Below are positions 1-11,042 of a stretch of 64,000 bases of DNA, piece by piece. A model generated the notes under the pieces. That model had not been told where the DNA came from. It searched no databases and worked only from the letters and a program-made list of their open reading frames with translations. This DNA comes from Methanobacteriaceae archaeon. GTDB lineage: Archaea > Methanobacteriota > Methanobacteria > Methanobacteriales > Methanobacteriaceae. Every line of letters begins with the position of its first letter. Positions within the stretch are counted from its first letter, which is position 1. Made by a program: the position numbers and the translations under genes. The DNA is taken from NCBI GenBank assembly GCA_030016715.1, contig JASEJD010000002.1, positions 62,001 through 126,000 on the forward strand, written 5' to 3'.

Positions 1-93
1 ATAAGTATTCAATAAGTTTAAAACCATCACTTTTAATTATTTATATCAACATAGAAATTATATTAAGTTTAAAATTGAATTTTGGGAGAATAA

Positions 94-993
94 ATGATAA
101 AAATTAAATCATTGAGTAAGCATTTTGGTAATATAAACGCTCTGGATAATCTTAATCTAGATATAAGGAAAGGAGAACTTTTAGGATTAATAGGACCTAA
201 TGGGGCAGGTAAAACAACTGCTATTCGGATAATATCATGTATACTGAAACCAGACCATGGTGATGTTCTGGTTGATGGTTGCAGTATCCTTGAGGATCCC
301 CTTAGAATCAAATCCATGATTGGATACTTACCAGAAGAACCAAACCTCTACGAACGATTCAAAGCTTATGATTTATTAAAATACTTTGGCGAACTCTATG
401 GTATGCCCAAGGATAAGATCGAACCACGAATTGATGAACTTTTAGAATTGGTGGGTATGAGCAAAAGGGCACAGCATAAAATAAACACGTTTTCAAAGGG
501 ATTAAGACAAAGAATAGGAATTGCGAGGGCCCTTATTCACGATCCAGAAATAATAATATTTGATGAACCTACAATGGGTCTGGACCCTGCCACTTCCAAT
601 ACCATTAGAAAATTTATTGCGAGTTTAAAAGGAGAAAAAACAATAATTCTCTGCACACATTATATGGACGAAGCAGAGGAACTTTGTGATCGTGTGGCAA
701 TACTAAATCAAGGAAAAATACTAGATCTTGGAACTCCAGACTATTTGAAATCTAAAATACATGGCGAAACAATTTTAAAGTTAAAAATAAAAGATATTGA
801 CAATATTCAACCTAGAATTATTAAAAAGTTTGAATCCGTGGAAAATGTGAGTATAATAGGGGATCAAGTATTGGTATCATTAAGTTCTGGTGAAGAAATT
901 TGTAATATCATTGAATTATTTGAAAATAATGTATTATCCGTAAATACTAAAGAACCCACATTAGAAGATGTGTTTATACAAAGAGTGAAGTAG
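94..993 (+). CDS. ABC transporter ATP-binding protein (ABC-2/NatA-like)
   Basis: Cytoplasmic ATPase of an ABC-2 type export system, 299 aa. The Walker A motif GPNGAGKTT is near residue 34. The signature FSKGLRQRIGIARAL and the Walker B IIIFDEPTMGLDP follow near residues 130-160, and CTHYMDEAEELCDR contains the H-loop. The last 90 residues form the accessory C-terminal domain usual for NatA/CcmA-like ATPases. The ATG at 94 follows a GGGAG Shine-Dalgarno site. Two permease genes follow on the same strand, so the three genes probably form one exporter operon. The substrate (sodium, drug or lipid) cannot be read from the sequence. Confidence 0.93.
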   Translation: MIKIKSLSKHFGNINALDNLNLDIRKGELLGLIGPNGAGKTTAIRIISCILKPDHGDVLVDGCSILEDPLRIKSMIGYLPEEPNLYERFKAYDLLKYFGELYGMPKDKIEPRIDELLELVGMSKRAQHKINTFSKGLRQRIGIARALIHDPEIIIFDEPTMGLDPATSNTIRKFIASLKGEKTIILCTHYMDEAEELCDRVAILNQGKILDLGTPDYLKSKIHGETILKLKIKDIDNIQPRIIKKFESVENVSIIGDQVLVSLSSGEEICNIIELFENNVLSVNTKEPTLEDVFIQRVK

Positions 994-1076
994 GTTAATT
1001 ATCTGAAATTAAAATTAGCTAATCATTAGAAGTAATAAGTAATAATAGATCCTCACAAGCTTTAAAGGTTTTAAAT

Positions 1077-2285
1077 ATGCATTCCCTGGTTATAACAAAA
1101 TGGGAGTTTAAAAATACTCTTTCCAGTAAGAAATTTATTACTATTTTCCTGCTTCAAGTATCTATACTAATTTTAATGATAATCTTTTTTAATAGTTTTA
1201 TGGGAAATATAGAACCAGGGAAAAATGTTGCATTAACACCTTCACTTACTGGTTTTGCCTCAATAGATGTGGTTGATAACGAAAATCTTTTTGAAAAACA
1301 ATTAAATCCAGATATACTAAAAATTAATAGAATGAATTATTCAATTGCTTATAATCGGTTTAAAAACAATAAAACCACCGGTCTACTTATAGTTCCATCA
1401 GATGCTTTGGAAAAAATAGATAGGTATGAAACTCTTAATTTAAGCCTTTTCGTTAATTATAATGATCCTAAAAGAAGTGTAGTAAAATCAGAAGTAGATT
1501 CAGCCTCAAAATCTCTTTCAAGTATAATTACCAATGAGTGGTTAAAAGAAATAAGTCCAGAAAATTTAACTCAACCTTCAGTGGAACAAACAGAGCAAGG
1601 CGAGCCATTACCTCTGCAAATTATAAACAAAGTCATGATAGCCATCCTATTATTTTTACCATTATTTTTATTCGGAAATATGGTTATTGACAGTATTGTT
1701 GGTGAAAAAGAGAGAAAAACAGCCGAAATATTGATGGCAATGCCATTATCCCCTTCTAACATAATTTTAGGAAAAAGTTTGGCCATTATAATAACTATCG
1801 CCTTCCAAGTGATTTTATGGATGATAATACTTTTAAGTGCCGGTTTTAACATAAAAAATGCCATTCTAGTTTATCTCCTAGTTATTTTAACTTCCATACC
1901 TATAATTGGTATAACTTCCATGATAGCTGCATATTGCAAAAATTATAAAGAAGCAGGTATTGGAATTAGCTTCATTTATATTGGAATAGTGGGTTTTCTT
2001 GTTGTTCCAGCCCTTGCTTATCTTTCTGGTTCAACCCGTGCTTCCACTATTTCACCAATGACATTGGTTATGAAACTTTTTTCAGGTGAAACTATCAGCA
2101 CCACAGATTTAGTAATTCCTATTTTAATTATTATCGTTGTTAGCTTGATTTCCTATAGCATATCCATTCAACTATTTAAAAGAGATGATGTGGTTTTTGG
2201 TCCAAGACCAAGTTTATTTCGCCTATTTTTTGAATTTATAGGCATATTAAGTTTAATCAAATATATAAAAAGTAAAATCCTGTAA
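1077..2285 (+). CDS. ABC-2 type transporter permease 1
   Basis: Membrane subunit, 402 aa, of the ABC transporter whose ATPase lies 83 bp upstream. It has one N-terminal transmembrane helix (about residues 20-42), then a large extracellular domain to about residue 185. A cluster of about five to six helices follows. The motif DSIVGEKERKTAEILMAMPLSP after the second helix is typical of NatB/ABC-2 permeases. AAAGG precedes the ATG at 1077. It is a paralogue of the next gene, with which it shares the same motif and topology, so the two probably form a heterodimeric pore. Confidence 0.9.
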   Translation: MHSLVITKWEFKNTLSSKKFITIFLLQVSILILMIIFFNSFMGNIEPGKNVALTPSLTGFASIDVVDNENLFEKQLNPDILKINRMNYSIAYNRFKNNKTTGLLIVPSDALEKIDRYETLNLSLFVNYNDPKRSVVKSEVDSASKSLSSIITNEWLKEISPENLTQPSVEQTEQGEPLPLQIINKVMIAILLFLPLFLFGNMVIDSIVGEKERKTAEILMAMPLSPSNIILGKSLAIIITIAFQVILWMIILLSAGFNIKNAILVYLLVILTSIPIIGITSMIAAYCKNYKEAGIGISFIYIGIVGFLVVPALAYLSGSTRASTISPMTLVMKLFSGETISTTDLVIPILIIIVVSLISYSISIQLFKRDDVVFGPRPSLFRLFFEFIGILSLIKYIKSKIL

Positions 2286-2318
2286 TTCCCCCATTTATCA
2301 GGAAATGAGAAGGAAAAA

Positions 2319-3455
2319 ATGAAAATATTATCCTTGGCAAAAAAAGAGGCTTATGACATTTTAAATAATCGAATTTATTTGTTAGTTGTCTTTGTTCAAA
2401 TATTTATTGTGTTGGGAGCCTTTGGTCTAGCATTAGTAAGTTCAATTGCCACAGATCCCGAACTTCTTGATCAATTCCAGGTTAACACTGAATTTAAGGT
2501 GGGATTATCCGAAGAACTTGAAGACTCCCCCCTGGCCCATTATCTTAAAGATGAAAATTTAAATCTAATATATTTTAAAAGTCCGCAGGACGCCCGGGCC
2601 AGCGTCGGTTCTGAAGTAATTGCAGCAGTTGATATAAAACCTTCAACTCAAAATATTTCAGTTGAAATAGATACAACCAGCATTTTCTATCCAGTTATCT
2701 CCCAAAAGATTAATCAAGCACTTAATAATTATAATCAAGCAGTTAAACTTCAAAATAGTGGTTTAAATGAAACTGAAATTAAAAAAGTGGAAAATCCAAT
2801 CAATGTTACTGAGATTAAGATAAACGAGAATGACAAAGCTGATATTGCCTTAGACAACCCTTACTTTGTAGAGATCATGTACGGTTTTATTGTTCCATTC
2901 ATTCTTCTTTTACCCTTCTTTTTAGCGAGTAATATAGTCACAGATAGCATTGTAGGTGAAAGAGAGCGTAAAACATTTGAAGTATTGTTAATGACTCCAT
3001 TAACCAGTTTTATGGTGGTTTTAGGAAAAATTATACCCATACTATTATTTTCACTAATCCAAAGTGTTGCTTGGATATTCTTGCTAAATTTTCTTAGGGT
3101 ACCTATATACAATCCCTTTATAATATTTACACTTATATTTTTCATAGGTCTGGGATTTATTGGAGTGGGGGTGATTCTATCCATGCTGGTAGACAGCACT
3201 AAAGAAGCCAATTCTGCCATAACCCTAGTGCTGGTATTTGCTACCTTTATCCTATTTGTACCCCTCTTTGTAAACATTCCTTACTTAAACGCGATTTTAA
3301 ATCTAATACCTACCGTATTAATTGTTAAAATATCTTCAAGCCCCCATATTGACCCCGGATTAATATTAGAATTTATTCCAACCATATTATTGTCTCTGAT
3401 AATATTTGCAGTGGCAGTTAAATACTTCAAACATGAAAGAGCTATAAGACTTTGA
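2319..3455 (+). CDS. ABC-2 type transporter permease 2
   Basis: Second membrane subunit, 378 aa. It has the same architecture as the preceding permease: an N-terminal helix, an external domain of about 160 residues, then about six helices. The motif DSIVGERERKTFEVLLMTPLTS matches its neighbour closely, which indicates an old duplication. The gene starts 33 bp after the previous stop, with a GAAGG ribosome site. Together with the ATPase it completes a three-gene exporter. The substrate is unknown. Confidence 0.9.
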   Translation: MKILSLAKKEAYDILNNRIYLLVVFVQIFIVLGAFGLALVSSIATDPELLDQFQVNTEFKVGLSEELEDSPLAHYLKDENLNLIYFKSPQDARASVGSEVIAAVDIKPSTQNISVEIDTTSIFYPVISQKINQALNNYNQAVKLQNSGLNETEIKKVENPINVTEIKINENDKADIALDNPYFVEIMYGFIVPFILLLPFFLASNIVTDSIVGERERKTFEVLLMTPLTSFMVVLGKIIPILLFSLIQSVAWIFLLNFLRVPIYNPFIIFTLIFFIGLGFIGVGVILSMLVDSTKEANSAITLVLVFATFILFVPLFVNIPYLNAILNLIPTVLIVKISSSPHIDPGLILEFIPTILLSLIIFAVAVKYFKHERAIRL

Positions 3456-3515
3456 TGTAAAAAATAGTTAATAATAATCTTATTAATTCTATTTCCCATG
3501 AAAAAATTATTTATT

Positions 3516-4547
3516 TTAGTAAAACCAAGCCCAGAAGTTCCATGAAATAAAATATGCATCGCATCTGGGTTTTAATAATGTATTCATACCGCTTAAAATT
3601 TGTTTTTCATTTTCATCAGACTTTAAACGAATTATAATCTTATTTTTTTCTGTTTTCATGTCAATTACATCATAACCATGTATCTCTGTATTATTAATGG
3701 GCCCTATGAAAGTTAATTCGTAATAATCAGTGTTTGTACCGACTATGAGTAAGGAAAATCTGATTAAAATAATTAAAATTATAAGAAGAGAAGGTTTCAG
3801 CAGATTAGATAATGATGGATGTTTTTTAACATAATATATCCCTAAAAGTCCGGCTAGGCCAATTAAGGCCGGAATTGAAAATAATCCACCGTCCATAATC
3901 CCTATAAGGGCCGTTGTTAATGAAAATGTCAATATCAAAGCATTTATATCCCTCCTTTCATTTAAAGAAATTATTCCGGTCAAGAATGCTAAAGGAAATA
4001 AAATTAATACAATGTATGCTGAGGGGGCGACATAGTTTATTAGCGAAGTTCCAGTGTGAATAGATGAAGGAACATATAAACCCAGCTGAGTAGTTAATGC
4101 GCCGATAATTGATTTATAAATGTGGCTATGTATAATACCAGAAGTAGTAAGCGATGGCTTTAAGGAAACAAATGTGGTGAAAATAGAAACATTATACTGG
4201 GCCCGGATACTTATCTCCAATATCAAACCCAACATATAGGCCACTGCAATTGTTAATATAGATATTTTCAAGTAATTTTTGCTGGAAAGGTTAAATAGGG
4301 GATTTAGATTTTTTAATGTTAGCATAATTTTTCCATCCGCCTTAAATAGTGGATAAAACACTAATAAAGTGCCCATTAACCCGAAGAATAATATGGCTTT
4401 ACCTTTTGAAGATCCTTCTAGAAAAGGATGAGTCAATATAAGCACTATTTGATCTAGAAAATTCGTGCTAATAATTAAAACTGCAATTATAAGTAAGAAT
4501 ATGCCCAATATATTCAGTCTTGATAAATGTAGGTTATTTAAATTCAT
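3516..4547 (-). CDS. hypothetical polytopic membrane protein
   Basis: 343 aa that I do not recognise as a characterised family. About seven to eight hydrophobic helices span residues 12-265 (first helix at 12-32). A soluble tail of about 75 residues follows, which would lie on the exterior or at the membrane edge. There are no obvious catalytic motifs. It converges with the ABC exporter operon and lies upstream of nothing on its own strand, so it may be monocistronic. An unknown Methanobacteriales-type integral membrane protein is the safest label. Confidence 0.7.
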   Translation of the reverse strand: MNLNNLHLSRLNILGIFLLIIAVLIISTNFLDQIVLILTHPFLEGSSKGKAILFFGLMGTLLVFYPLFKADGKIMLTLKNLNPLFNLSSKNYLKISILTIAVAYMLGLILEISIRAQYNVSIFTTFVSLKPSLTTSGIIHSHIYKSIIGALTTQLGLYVPSSIHTGTSLINYVAPSAYIVLILFPLAFLTGIISLNERRDINALILTFSLTTALIGIMDGGLFSIPALIGLAGLLGIYYVKKHPSLSNLLKPSLLIILIILIRFSLLIVGTNTDYYELTFIGPINNTEIHGYDVIDMKTEKNKIIIRLKSDENEKQILSGMNTLLKPRCDAYFISWNFWAWFY

Positions 4548-4644
4548 TTACTTAATCACCGAAATAATATAATAAATTTTTTTTTATCATGAAATTTAAT
4601 TAATATATTCTATTATAAAATAAATTATAACGTTGTAACGAATA

Positions 4645-5205
4645 TTAAGTTAGATACATCATCATAGTTATTACCAGTCCGCTTACCACTGGTATAACTA
4701 AATTGTCATCAAAGGGACTGTATGCCTCAGCTATTGTACCAGACAAAGCACCGAAAAATGCAGGGATTAATGGAACTTGAAACATTGCACCCAGAAAACC
4801 CACTGTAAGAAATGCAATACTTCCCTCTAATGTCTTGTATTTGTGGTAAGGTAGTTTATTTTTGCCGAATTGCTTGCCAATTAACGTTGAAGCAGCATCA
4901 CCAAACACTAATATTATTATAGTGGCATTAGCAATATTCATGTTGAAATTGAATAAAACCAGTGCAATTATAACGCCTATAAAAAAGTATATATATCCTT
5001 TTTCATCCTCGCTTCTTCTACAGCTCCTTAAAATTGTGGAAAAAAAGGGGATGTAAATTTTTTTATCCATAATGAAAATTAATTCTCCGAAAAAAACAAT
5101 TAAACCACATAAAAAAATTAATATTATAGGTTCAAATATTTTTCCAAGCAGTATTATCAATACACCGGAAGCATGGATAAACTGACGTGTAATTTCTTTT
5201 TTCAT
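4645..5205 (-). CDS. diacylglycerol/polyprenol kinase family protein (SEC59/DGK-like)
   Basis: 186 aa with about six transmembrane helices. The N-terminal KKEITRQFIHASGVLIILLG and the central VFGDAASTLIGKQFGKNKLP followed by KTLEGSIAFLTVG are signatures of the SEC59/dolichol kinase and CTP-dependent lipid kinase superfamily (also close to phosphatidate cytidylyltransferases). It probably phosphorylates a polyprenol or another isoprenoid lipid at the membrane. Its ATG lies 3 bp after the purL stop, so it is likely translated from the same transcript. The exact substrate is unresolved. Confidence 0.75.
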   Translation of the reverse strand: MKKEITRQFIHASGVLIILLGKIFEPIILIFLCGLIVFFGELIFIMDKKIYIPFFSTILRSCRRSEDEKGYIYFFIGVIIALVLFNFNMNIANATIIILVFGDAASTLIGKQFGKNKLPYHKYKTLEGSIAFLTVGFLGAMFQVPLIPAFFGALSGTIAEAYSPFDDNLVIPVVSGLVITMMMYLT

Positions 5206-5208
5206 AAA

Positions 5209-7365
5209 TTAAGCCATGAATTTTTCGATAACACCATAATATGAATTTTTAAGCTTTTCTAAACTAATATTAATTGATAAATCTTCAATAATTAATCTAT
5301 TCCCACCAACTTTACCTATTATGGCTTTAGGAGCTTTTATTTTATCTAAAATTTCATTTGCCCTATTGCTTTTTACAGTAACAATGTACCTTGCATGTGA
5401 CTCAGAGAAAAATGCTTGGAAATTATCAAGATCACCTTCCTTAGGTAACTTTGAAATATTAATTACAGCCCCAGTATCTCCAGAGATGGCCATTTCAGCT
5501 AATGAAACCCCTAAACCTCCAGCAGAACAATCATGTACTGCAGTTATATCTCCGTTTTTATCTTCGCGTATTAAGTCAAGAACTGCTTTTGCTGATTTAA
5601 ATTCGTCCTTTAAACGGACTTTAGGAGGTTTTCCTTGAATTATGTTGTGAAGAGTTTTTTGGTACTCAGATCCATCCATTTCCGGATATGTTTTTCCTAT
5701 AATAATTATTATATCGCCATCATCCTTAAAATCAGAAGTTCTGATGTTATCATGATCCATTATTCCAGCAACCCCCACTACTGGAGAAGGGTTTACAGTA
5801 ACTCCTTCAGTTTCATTGTAAAAACTTACATTCCCACTAATGACAGGAGTCTCAAAACATTTGGCAACTTCCGCCATTCCTCTAACGCATTCTTTAAACT
5901 GCCAAAAAACTTCGGGTTTTTCAGGGTTACCAAAATTTAAGCAATCCACGATACAAATCGGTTCAGCCCCCATAGAAACAATATTTCGGATTGCTTCACT
6001 AACAGCGCCAGCTCCTCCATGATATGGGTCTAATTTAGTGTAAATACTATTACAGTCACATGTTAAAGCCATTGCTTTCATATCATCCACCTTTAGTACT
6101 GCAGCATCGTCTCCTGGTTTAATGATTGATCTTACCTGAACTTCATGATCATACTGACTATAAACCCACTTTTTACTGGCAATATTGGGAGAAGATAATA
6201 TTTTAAGTAATGATTCCTCAGGATCAGTATATTCCAGTTTAAGGTAATCTCGGTGTTCATTTGGTTTCCTAGATTCCCTATTTATTACTGGAGGATCAGA
6301 TAAAAGATCTGCTGGTAGATTAGCTATGATTTTTCCATCTTTTTCTACAACCATCTTTCTAGTATCAGTTACCTCACCAATCACTGCTGCTGGAAGTTCA
6401 TATTTTTCAAAAATTTTCATAATAGCATCAATATACTTGGGATCTATAACAAAAACCATTCTCTCCTGTGACTCTGAAAGCATTATCTCATAAGGAGTCA
6501 TTCCTTCTTCTCTTAATGGTATTTTGGTTAATTCAATTTTGGCCCCGTTACCACATTTAGCAGCCAGTTCAGAGATACAGCAAGTTAAACCCCCACCACC
6601 TAAATCTTTAACTCCATCAACAGGTATTTCTTCTAAGACTTCCAGAGTAGCCTCTAATACCATTTTTTTGGTGAAAGGATCTCCAATCTGAACAGCAGGT
6701 CTATCTTCAATTTCAGAAGCAGTAGTAAGCTCTTCAGAAGCAAATGTGACCCCATGGATACCATCTCTTCCAGTTCTTCCACCCATTAAAATAAACACTG
6801 ATCCTACATTAGGAGCTACAGCCCTGACTAAATCCTTTTTAGGAACTATTCCTGCGCACATGACATTTACCAAGGGGTTGTACTTGAAATTATCATCAAA
6901 TTCAACTTCCCCACCAACCGTGGGTATACCAACTCGGTTTCCATAATCAGATATTCCCTTAACAACATATTCAAATAGATAACGTGACCTTTGATCTTCA
7001 AGAGGTCCAAATCTTAATGAATCTAGAAGGGCTACTGGCATGGCTCCCATGGACATAATATCTCTTAATATTCCCCCAATACCAGTACCAGCCCCTCCAT
7101 AAGGTTCAATTGCAGACGGATGATTATGACTTTCGATTCCAATTGCCAATGCTAATTCTTCAGTTAGTTCAACAATTCCTGCATCGTCACCAGGCCCTAT
7201 AATTACTTTTTCACCTTCTGTAGGAAAATATTTTAAAACTGGTCGGCTACTTTTATAGGAACAATGCTCTGAAAACATTATATCTAACATGCCATATTCC
7301 AATGAATTTGGTTCTCTTCCAATTTCTTTTTTAATATATTCCATCTCTGAATCTGTTAAAGTCAT
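5209..7365 (-). CDS. purL: phosphoribosylformylglycinamidine synthase subunit PurL
   Basis: 718 aa, the length of the small, multi-subunit type PurL. It converts FGAR to FGAM with ATP and ammonia delivered by PurQ/PurS. Visible signatures are [10 protein letters not shown] (residues about 32-41), [30 protein letters not shown] with the catalytic His, and duplicated halves each with [12 protein letters not shown]/[11 protein letters not shown] motifs. PurE also lies in this window, at 31.1 kb, but in a separate transcription unit. The frame is intact. Confidence 0.97.
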   Translation of the reverse strand: MTLTDSEMEYIKKEIGREPNSLEYGMLDIMFSEHCSYKSSRPVLKYFPTEGEKVIIGPGDDAGIVELTEELALAIGIESHNHPSAIEPYGGAGTGIGGILRDIMSMGAMPVALLDSLRFGPLEDQRSRYLFEYVVKGISDYGNRVGIPTVGGEVEFDDNFKYNPLVNVMCAGIVPKKDLVRAVAPNVGSVFILMGGRTGRDGIHGVTFASEELTTASEIEDRPAVQIGDPFTKKMVLEATLEVLEEIPVDGVKDLGGGGLTCCISELAAKCGNGAKIELTKIPLREEGMTPYEIMLSESQERMVFVIDPKYIDAIMKIFEKYELPAAVIGEVTDTRKMVVEKDGKIIANLPADLLSDPPVINRESRKPNEHRDYLKLEYTDPEESLLKILSSPNIASKKWVYSQYDHEVQVRSIIKPGDDAAVLKVDDMKAMALTCDCNSIYTKLDPYHGGAGAVSEAIRNIVSMGAEPICIVDCLNFGNPEKPEVFWQFKECVRGMAEVAKCFETPVISGNVSFYNETEGVTVNPSPVVGVAGIMDHDNIRTSDFKDDGDIIIIIGKTYPEMDGSEYQKTLHNIIQGKPPKVRLKDEFKSAKAVLDLIREDKNGDITAVHDCSAGGLGVSLAEMAISGDTGAVINISKLPKEGDLDNFQAFFSESHARYIVTVKSNRANEILDKIKAPKAIIGKVGGNRLIIEDLSINISLEKLKNSYYGVIEKFMA

Positions 7366-7445
7366 ATTTTTACACCCATTCTAACCATAAAAAACCCTAA
7401 CCAAAACATGGATAATTTTTTATGTATAATTTAATTATAATGTAT

Positions 7446-10400
7446 CTATTTCTTTTTTATAGAAATAAGGATTTCTTCATCTTCTAATTTCCATTTCTTT
7501 GTGTAATCTGCTTTTTCTTCTGCAAAGTCAAAAGTTTTTGCTCGAACTTCATGGGAAATAAAGTTTTTGAAATCATGGATTAAATCTTTAAAATGGTCAC
7601 TGCATTGAATGTAGACATGGATATTTGCTTCTACATCAAGATCAAGATCTTTACGCATATCTTGAATTCTTCTTATTAGTTCTCTTGACATAGCCTCTGA
7701 CAAAATTTCGTCAGTAATCCTCGTATTTACATATACACTTCCACCATTGAAATCTGCATTCGCCACATTTTCTGGTAGTTCCGTTTCAAACACTATGTCC
7801 TCTTCAGTAAGTTCAACGGTTAAATCATCGATTTGAACCTTATATATTCCATTTAATTTTAATTCTTCTCTTATTTTATCTCCATCAGTACTTTCTAGTA
7901 TTTTTGCGACTTTAGGTACATTTCCTCTGAGTTTAGGTCCTAAGGTTTTCATATTTGGTAGTGCATTTATTCTTAGATCCTGAAACTCGGTTGAAGTAAC
8001 CAGGTTTTTAGTGTTAGCTTGTTCAATTATTATCTTTTTTAACGATTCTACTGAATTCAATATATTATGGTCTTCAGAAACCACTACAATTTCACTGACT
8101 GGCCATCGAAGTTTATAACGAGCCAAATCTCTTGCACGGGCGCAAGCCTCAATTATATCTCTTAATACATCCATATCTTGCTCTAAATCTTCATGAATAA
8201 GATCTTCTTGAACATTCCACTCAAGCATGTGCACGCTTTCTGGTGCTTCTTTATTAACCCCCAATACCAAATTTTTATACATATCTTCAGTTATGTGGGG
8301 AGTAATTGGGGCCATTAAAGTTATCAAACTTTTTAAAACGTTATATAATGTATAATATGCTCCAAGTTTATCTGGATCTTCTTTTTCTATCCAAGTGCGC
8401 CCCCGAATAAGTCTTACATACCAACGGCTTAAATCTTCTATTATAAATTTGTTAATACTGCGAGTTGCTTTATGAAAATGTAAATCTTCTAAGGATTTGC
8501 TTACAATTTTTCCTACAGAATTGATTCGAGAAGTGATCCATCTGTCTTCCTTTCTAAATTTAAGTTGATTTTCATTGTATCTGGTTGGATCAAAGTTATC
8601 CAGAGACATGTAAGTTGTAGAAAAAACATAAACATTCCAGAGTATGTTGAACATTTTACTTACATTTTTTACCTCTTCCCAGTTAAATTTTAGATCATCC
8701 CAAGGCTTATTTCCCCATAAAAGGTAAAATCTGAGTATATCAACCCCGTGTTCATCTATAACTTCCTCTGGCTCTACAACATTTCCCAGAGATTTACTCA
8801 TTTTTCTACCATCTTCATCCAATGTAAAACCATGCATAAGAACTTTTTTGTAGGGAGATTTATCAAATGAGACCATTCCACAGCCTAATTGAGAATAAAA
8901 CCATCCTCTAGTCTGGTCATGACCTTCAGTTATAAATTCATAGGGATACCATTTTTCAAAAAGTTCAGTTTCTTGAGGATAATGAAGTGAAGCCCATCCC
9001 GCAACTCCTGAATCAATCCAAACGTCCAAAACATCAGGTGTGCGTTTCATATTTCCTCCACAGCTGCATTTTAAAAAAATCTCATCTACATGAGGTCGAT
9101 GAATGAAATCTCCTTTTAAAGTTCCTTTAACTGTCTTTTGCTTAAGTTCATCTATAGAACCAACCACGTCAATTTTTTTACAATCTTCACAAATCCAGAT
9201 GGGTATAGGTATCCCCCAGTAACGCTGGCGTGATATTGTCCAATCACGAGCGTTTTCTATCCAATTTCTAAAACGATTATCTCCGGACCAGTAAGGCACC
9301 CAACTTATATTTTCAAGCTCATACAACATTTTATCTTTGATTTCAGTGATTTTTAAAAACCATTGCTCTGTTGCAAGATATATTATTGGAGTTTTACATC
9401 TCCAGCAGAATCCATATCTGTGAGTTATGGTTTCTCTTTTAAGAAGTAAATTTTTAGAATTTAGATCATTGATTATATCATTATCTGCTTCCTTAACAAA
9501 TTCTCCTTCATACTTTCCTGCTTCAGATTTGAACATACCTGCCTCGTCTACCGGACAGAATATATCTAAGCCATATTTTTTCCCTATTTCAAAGTCCTCT
9601 GGTCCATGTCCTGGAGCGGTATGAACACAACCAGTACCGTCCGTTAAGGTTACATGTTCCCCTAAAATAATTTTGTGTTCAAACCCTTTTTGTTCAGGTA
9701 TTTCGTCCTTTAAAGGATGCTGATACATTAAACCTTCCAGTTGAGAACCTTTTAATGTTCTAATAATTTCATAATCATCTTCAGCAAACAAAGAATCTAC
9801 CAATGCCTCAGCCATCAAATAAACTTCACCCTTAACTGCTACATATACATATTCAAAATCAGGGTGGACAGTTACAGCCATGTTGGCAGGTAATGTCCAA
9901 GGAGTTGTAGTCCAAACTAAAATATACTCATTTTCTGTATCCATTAAAGGAAATTTCACGTATATTGAGGGGTCTTCTTTATTTTCATAGTCTATTTCTG
10001 CCATGGCCAGTGCAGTTTCACAGCGCGGACACCAAGTTATTACCCTAAGGTCTTTAACTAACAAATCTTTCTCATGGGCCCTCTTTAAAGTCCACCAACA
10101 AGACTCCATATACTTGGTATCAAAAGTCACATAGGGATTATCCCAATCCATCCACACCCCTAAACTTTTAAATTGTTGGGTCATTATCTTTTTATTTTCT
10201 AGGGCAAATTCCTTACATTTTTTTACAAAATTATCTATACCAATAGTATTTTCTATTTCTTTCTTGCTTTTAAGACCAAGAATTCCTTCCACCTTATGTT
10301 CAATTGGAAGTCCATGGGTATCCCAACCAGCTTGTCTACGAATACTAAATCCATTCATACTTTTGTATCTTAAATAAGTATCCTTTAAAATTTTGTTCCA

Positions 10401-10580
10401 AGCAGTTCCCAGATGTATTCTTCCACTACAGTAGGGGGGACCGTCTAAAAATGAATATTTAGGTTTATCCTCCCTCATTTTATTGGTTTTTTGGTAAATT
10501 TTATGATCTTCCCAGAATTTTTGAACTTTTTCCTCAATTCTATGTGAATTGTATGATTTTTCTGCCTCCCTTAATGGCAT
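7446..10580 (-). CDS. ileS: isoleucyl-tRNA synthetase
   Basis: Class I aminoacyl-tRNA synthetase, 1044 aa. The HIGH-box equivalent HLGT is at residues 56-59 in [15 protein letters not shown], and KMSKS is at residues 593-597. A Zn-binding CEDC...CSCGG segment lies before it. The long C-terminal extension (about 180 residues after the anticodon-binding domain) is typical of the eukaryote/archaea-like IleRS subgroup. GGAG stands a few bases before the ATG. The 462-bp stretch upstream holds a leader and one ORB-like site, annotated separately. Confidence 0.97.
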   Translation of the reverse strand: MPLREAEKSYNSHRIEEKVQKFWEDHKIYQKTNKMREDKPKYSFLDGPPYCSGRIHLGTAWNKILKDTYLRYKSMNGFSIRRQAGWDTHGLPIEHKVEGILGLKSKKEIENTIGIDNFVKKCKEFALENKKIMTQQFKSLGVWMDWDNPYVTFDTKYMESCWWTLKRAHEKDLLVKDLRVITWCPRCETALAMAEIDYENKEDPSIYVKFPLMDTENEYILVWTTTPWTLPANMAVTVHPDFEYVYVAVKGEVYLMAEALVDSLFAEDDYEIIRTLKGSQLEGLMYQHPLKDEIPEQKGFEHKIILGEHVTLTDGTGCVHTAPGHGPEDFEIGKKYGLDIFCPVDEAGMFKSEAGKYEGEFVKEADNDIINDLNSKNLLLKRETITHRYGFCWRCKTPIIYLATEQWFLKITEIKDKMLYELENISWVPYWSGDNRFRNWIENARDWTISRQRYWGIPIPIWICEDCKKIDVVGSIDELKQKTVKGTLKGDFIHRPHVDEIFLKCSCGGNMKRTPDVLDVWIDSGVAGWASLHYPQETELFEKWYPYEFITEGHDQTRGWFYSQLGCGMVSFDKSPYKKVLMHGFTLDEDGRKMSKSLGNVVEPEEVIDEHGVDILRFYLLWGNKPWDDLKFNWEEVKNVSKMFNILWNVYVFSTTYMSLDNFDPTRYNENQLKFRKEDRWITSRINSVGKIVSKSLEDLHFHKATRSINKFIIEDLSRWYVRLIRGRTWIEKEDPDKLGAYYTLYNVLKSLITLMAPITPHITEDMYKNLVLGVNKEAPESVHMLEWNVQEDLIHEDLEQDMDVLRDIIEACARARDLARYKLRWPVSEIVVVSEDHNILNSVESLKKIIIEQANTKNLVTSTEFQDLRINALPNMKTLGPKLRGNVPKVAKILESTDGDKIREELKLNGIYKVQIDDLTVELTEEDIVFETELPENVANADFNGGSVYVNTRITDEILSEAMSRELIRRIQDMRKDLDLDVEANIHVYIQCSDHFKDLIHDFKNFISHEVRAKTFDFAEEKADYTKKWKLEDEEILISIKKK

Positions 10581-10813
10581 TCTTATTCTCCTTATGGTTT
10601 TTTAATTAGAAATACGAATCAAATATTTATTATTAGAATATTATTTTAATTATATTAATTTTAATATGGTGTAATTCATGTTAATATAACTATTATTTTT
10701 TTATTTTATATAAGAGCATCAATCAATCAAAGTATTCATGCTGAACTAATGATTATAAAAAAATATAATTTTACATTTTTTAAGTATTATGGCTTAAATT
10801 TAGCTGTTAAAAT

Positions 10814-10870
10814 AATTAAGGATAATTTTTAACTTTATAATAGATTTTTAAGTTATTTTTTATCCTAATT
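10814..10870. other. extended imperfect stem-loop
   Basis: The arms AATTAAGGATAA (10814-10825) and TTATCCTAATT (10860-10870) pair over 11 bp with one bulged A. After a short internal loop, TAACTT and AAGTTA add 6 bp. It could be a processed leader structure of ileS, a transcription end or an unannotated RNA. There is no T-run next to it, so a terminator role is not supported. Confidence 0.3.
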
Positions 10871-10900
10871 AAATAGAAATATTTATTTTTGATCTATAGG

Positions 10901-10922
10901 TTACACTTGAAATATACGTCTA
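10901..10922 (+). repeat. isolated ORB-like sequence (Orc1/Cdc6 recognition box)
   Basis: The 13 bases TTACACTTGAAAT at 10901-10913 are identical to the core of the origin recognition boxes at 48 kb (reverse complement of the repeats at 48044 and 48096). The next nine bases still agree at 5 of 9 positions, so the total match is 18 of 22. It is the only full core I found outside the origin region. Confidence 0.5.
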
Positions 10923-11007
10923 GAATTAGATAGATCATATATTTAAAAAAAATATTATTACTCATTCTAGAATAAATTTATCTATATACTCCAGAAAAGT
11001 AATATGC

Positions 11008-11042
11008 AGTTCAAGTTTAATATTACATTTATGATTTGAACT
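11008..11042 (-). terminator. possible terminator hairpin after AdoMet synthetase
   Basis: The seven-base arms AGTTCAA (11008-11014) and TTGAACT (11036-11042) form a hairpin that begins directly at the AdoMet synthetase stop codon. The loop is 21 nt and there is only a weak T-rich tail, so this is a modest candidate. Confidence 0.3.

Larger units (their letters stand above)
10581..11042. other. 462-bp intergenic stretch between ileS and AdoMet synthetase
   Basis: No convincing ORF. It holds the ileS upstream region (the ileS start is at 10580) and the 3' flank of the AdoMet synthetase gene. Three structures are visible: a bulged stem-loop at 10814-10870, an ORB-like 13-mer at 10901-10913 bracketed by the inverted arms GATCTAT (10891-10897) and ATAGATC (10930-10936), and a short hairpin (arms AGTTCAA and TTGAACT, 11008-11042) directly after the synthetase stop. 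Confidence 0.6.

Noticed and set aside
5635-5940. 101-codon plus-strand frame inside purL
   Set aside because: It lies wholly antisense to a well-conserved purL and has no ribosome site or family resemblance; a shadow frame. The same holds for other opposite-strand frames inside ileS, hef, rpa and hdrA.
10581-11042. T-box or other bacterial riboswitch in the ileS leader
   Set aside because: No specifier loop or antiterminator bulge is visible, and T-boxes are not known in archaea.
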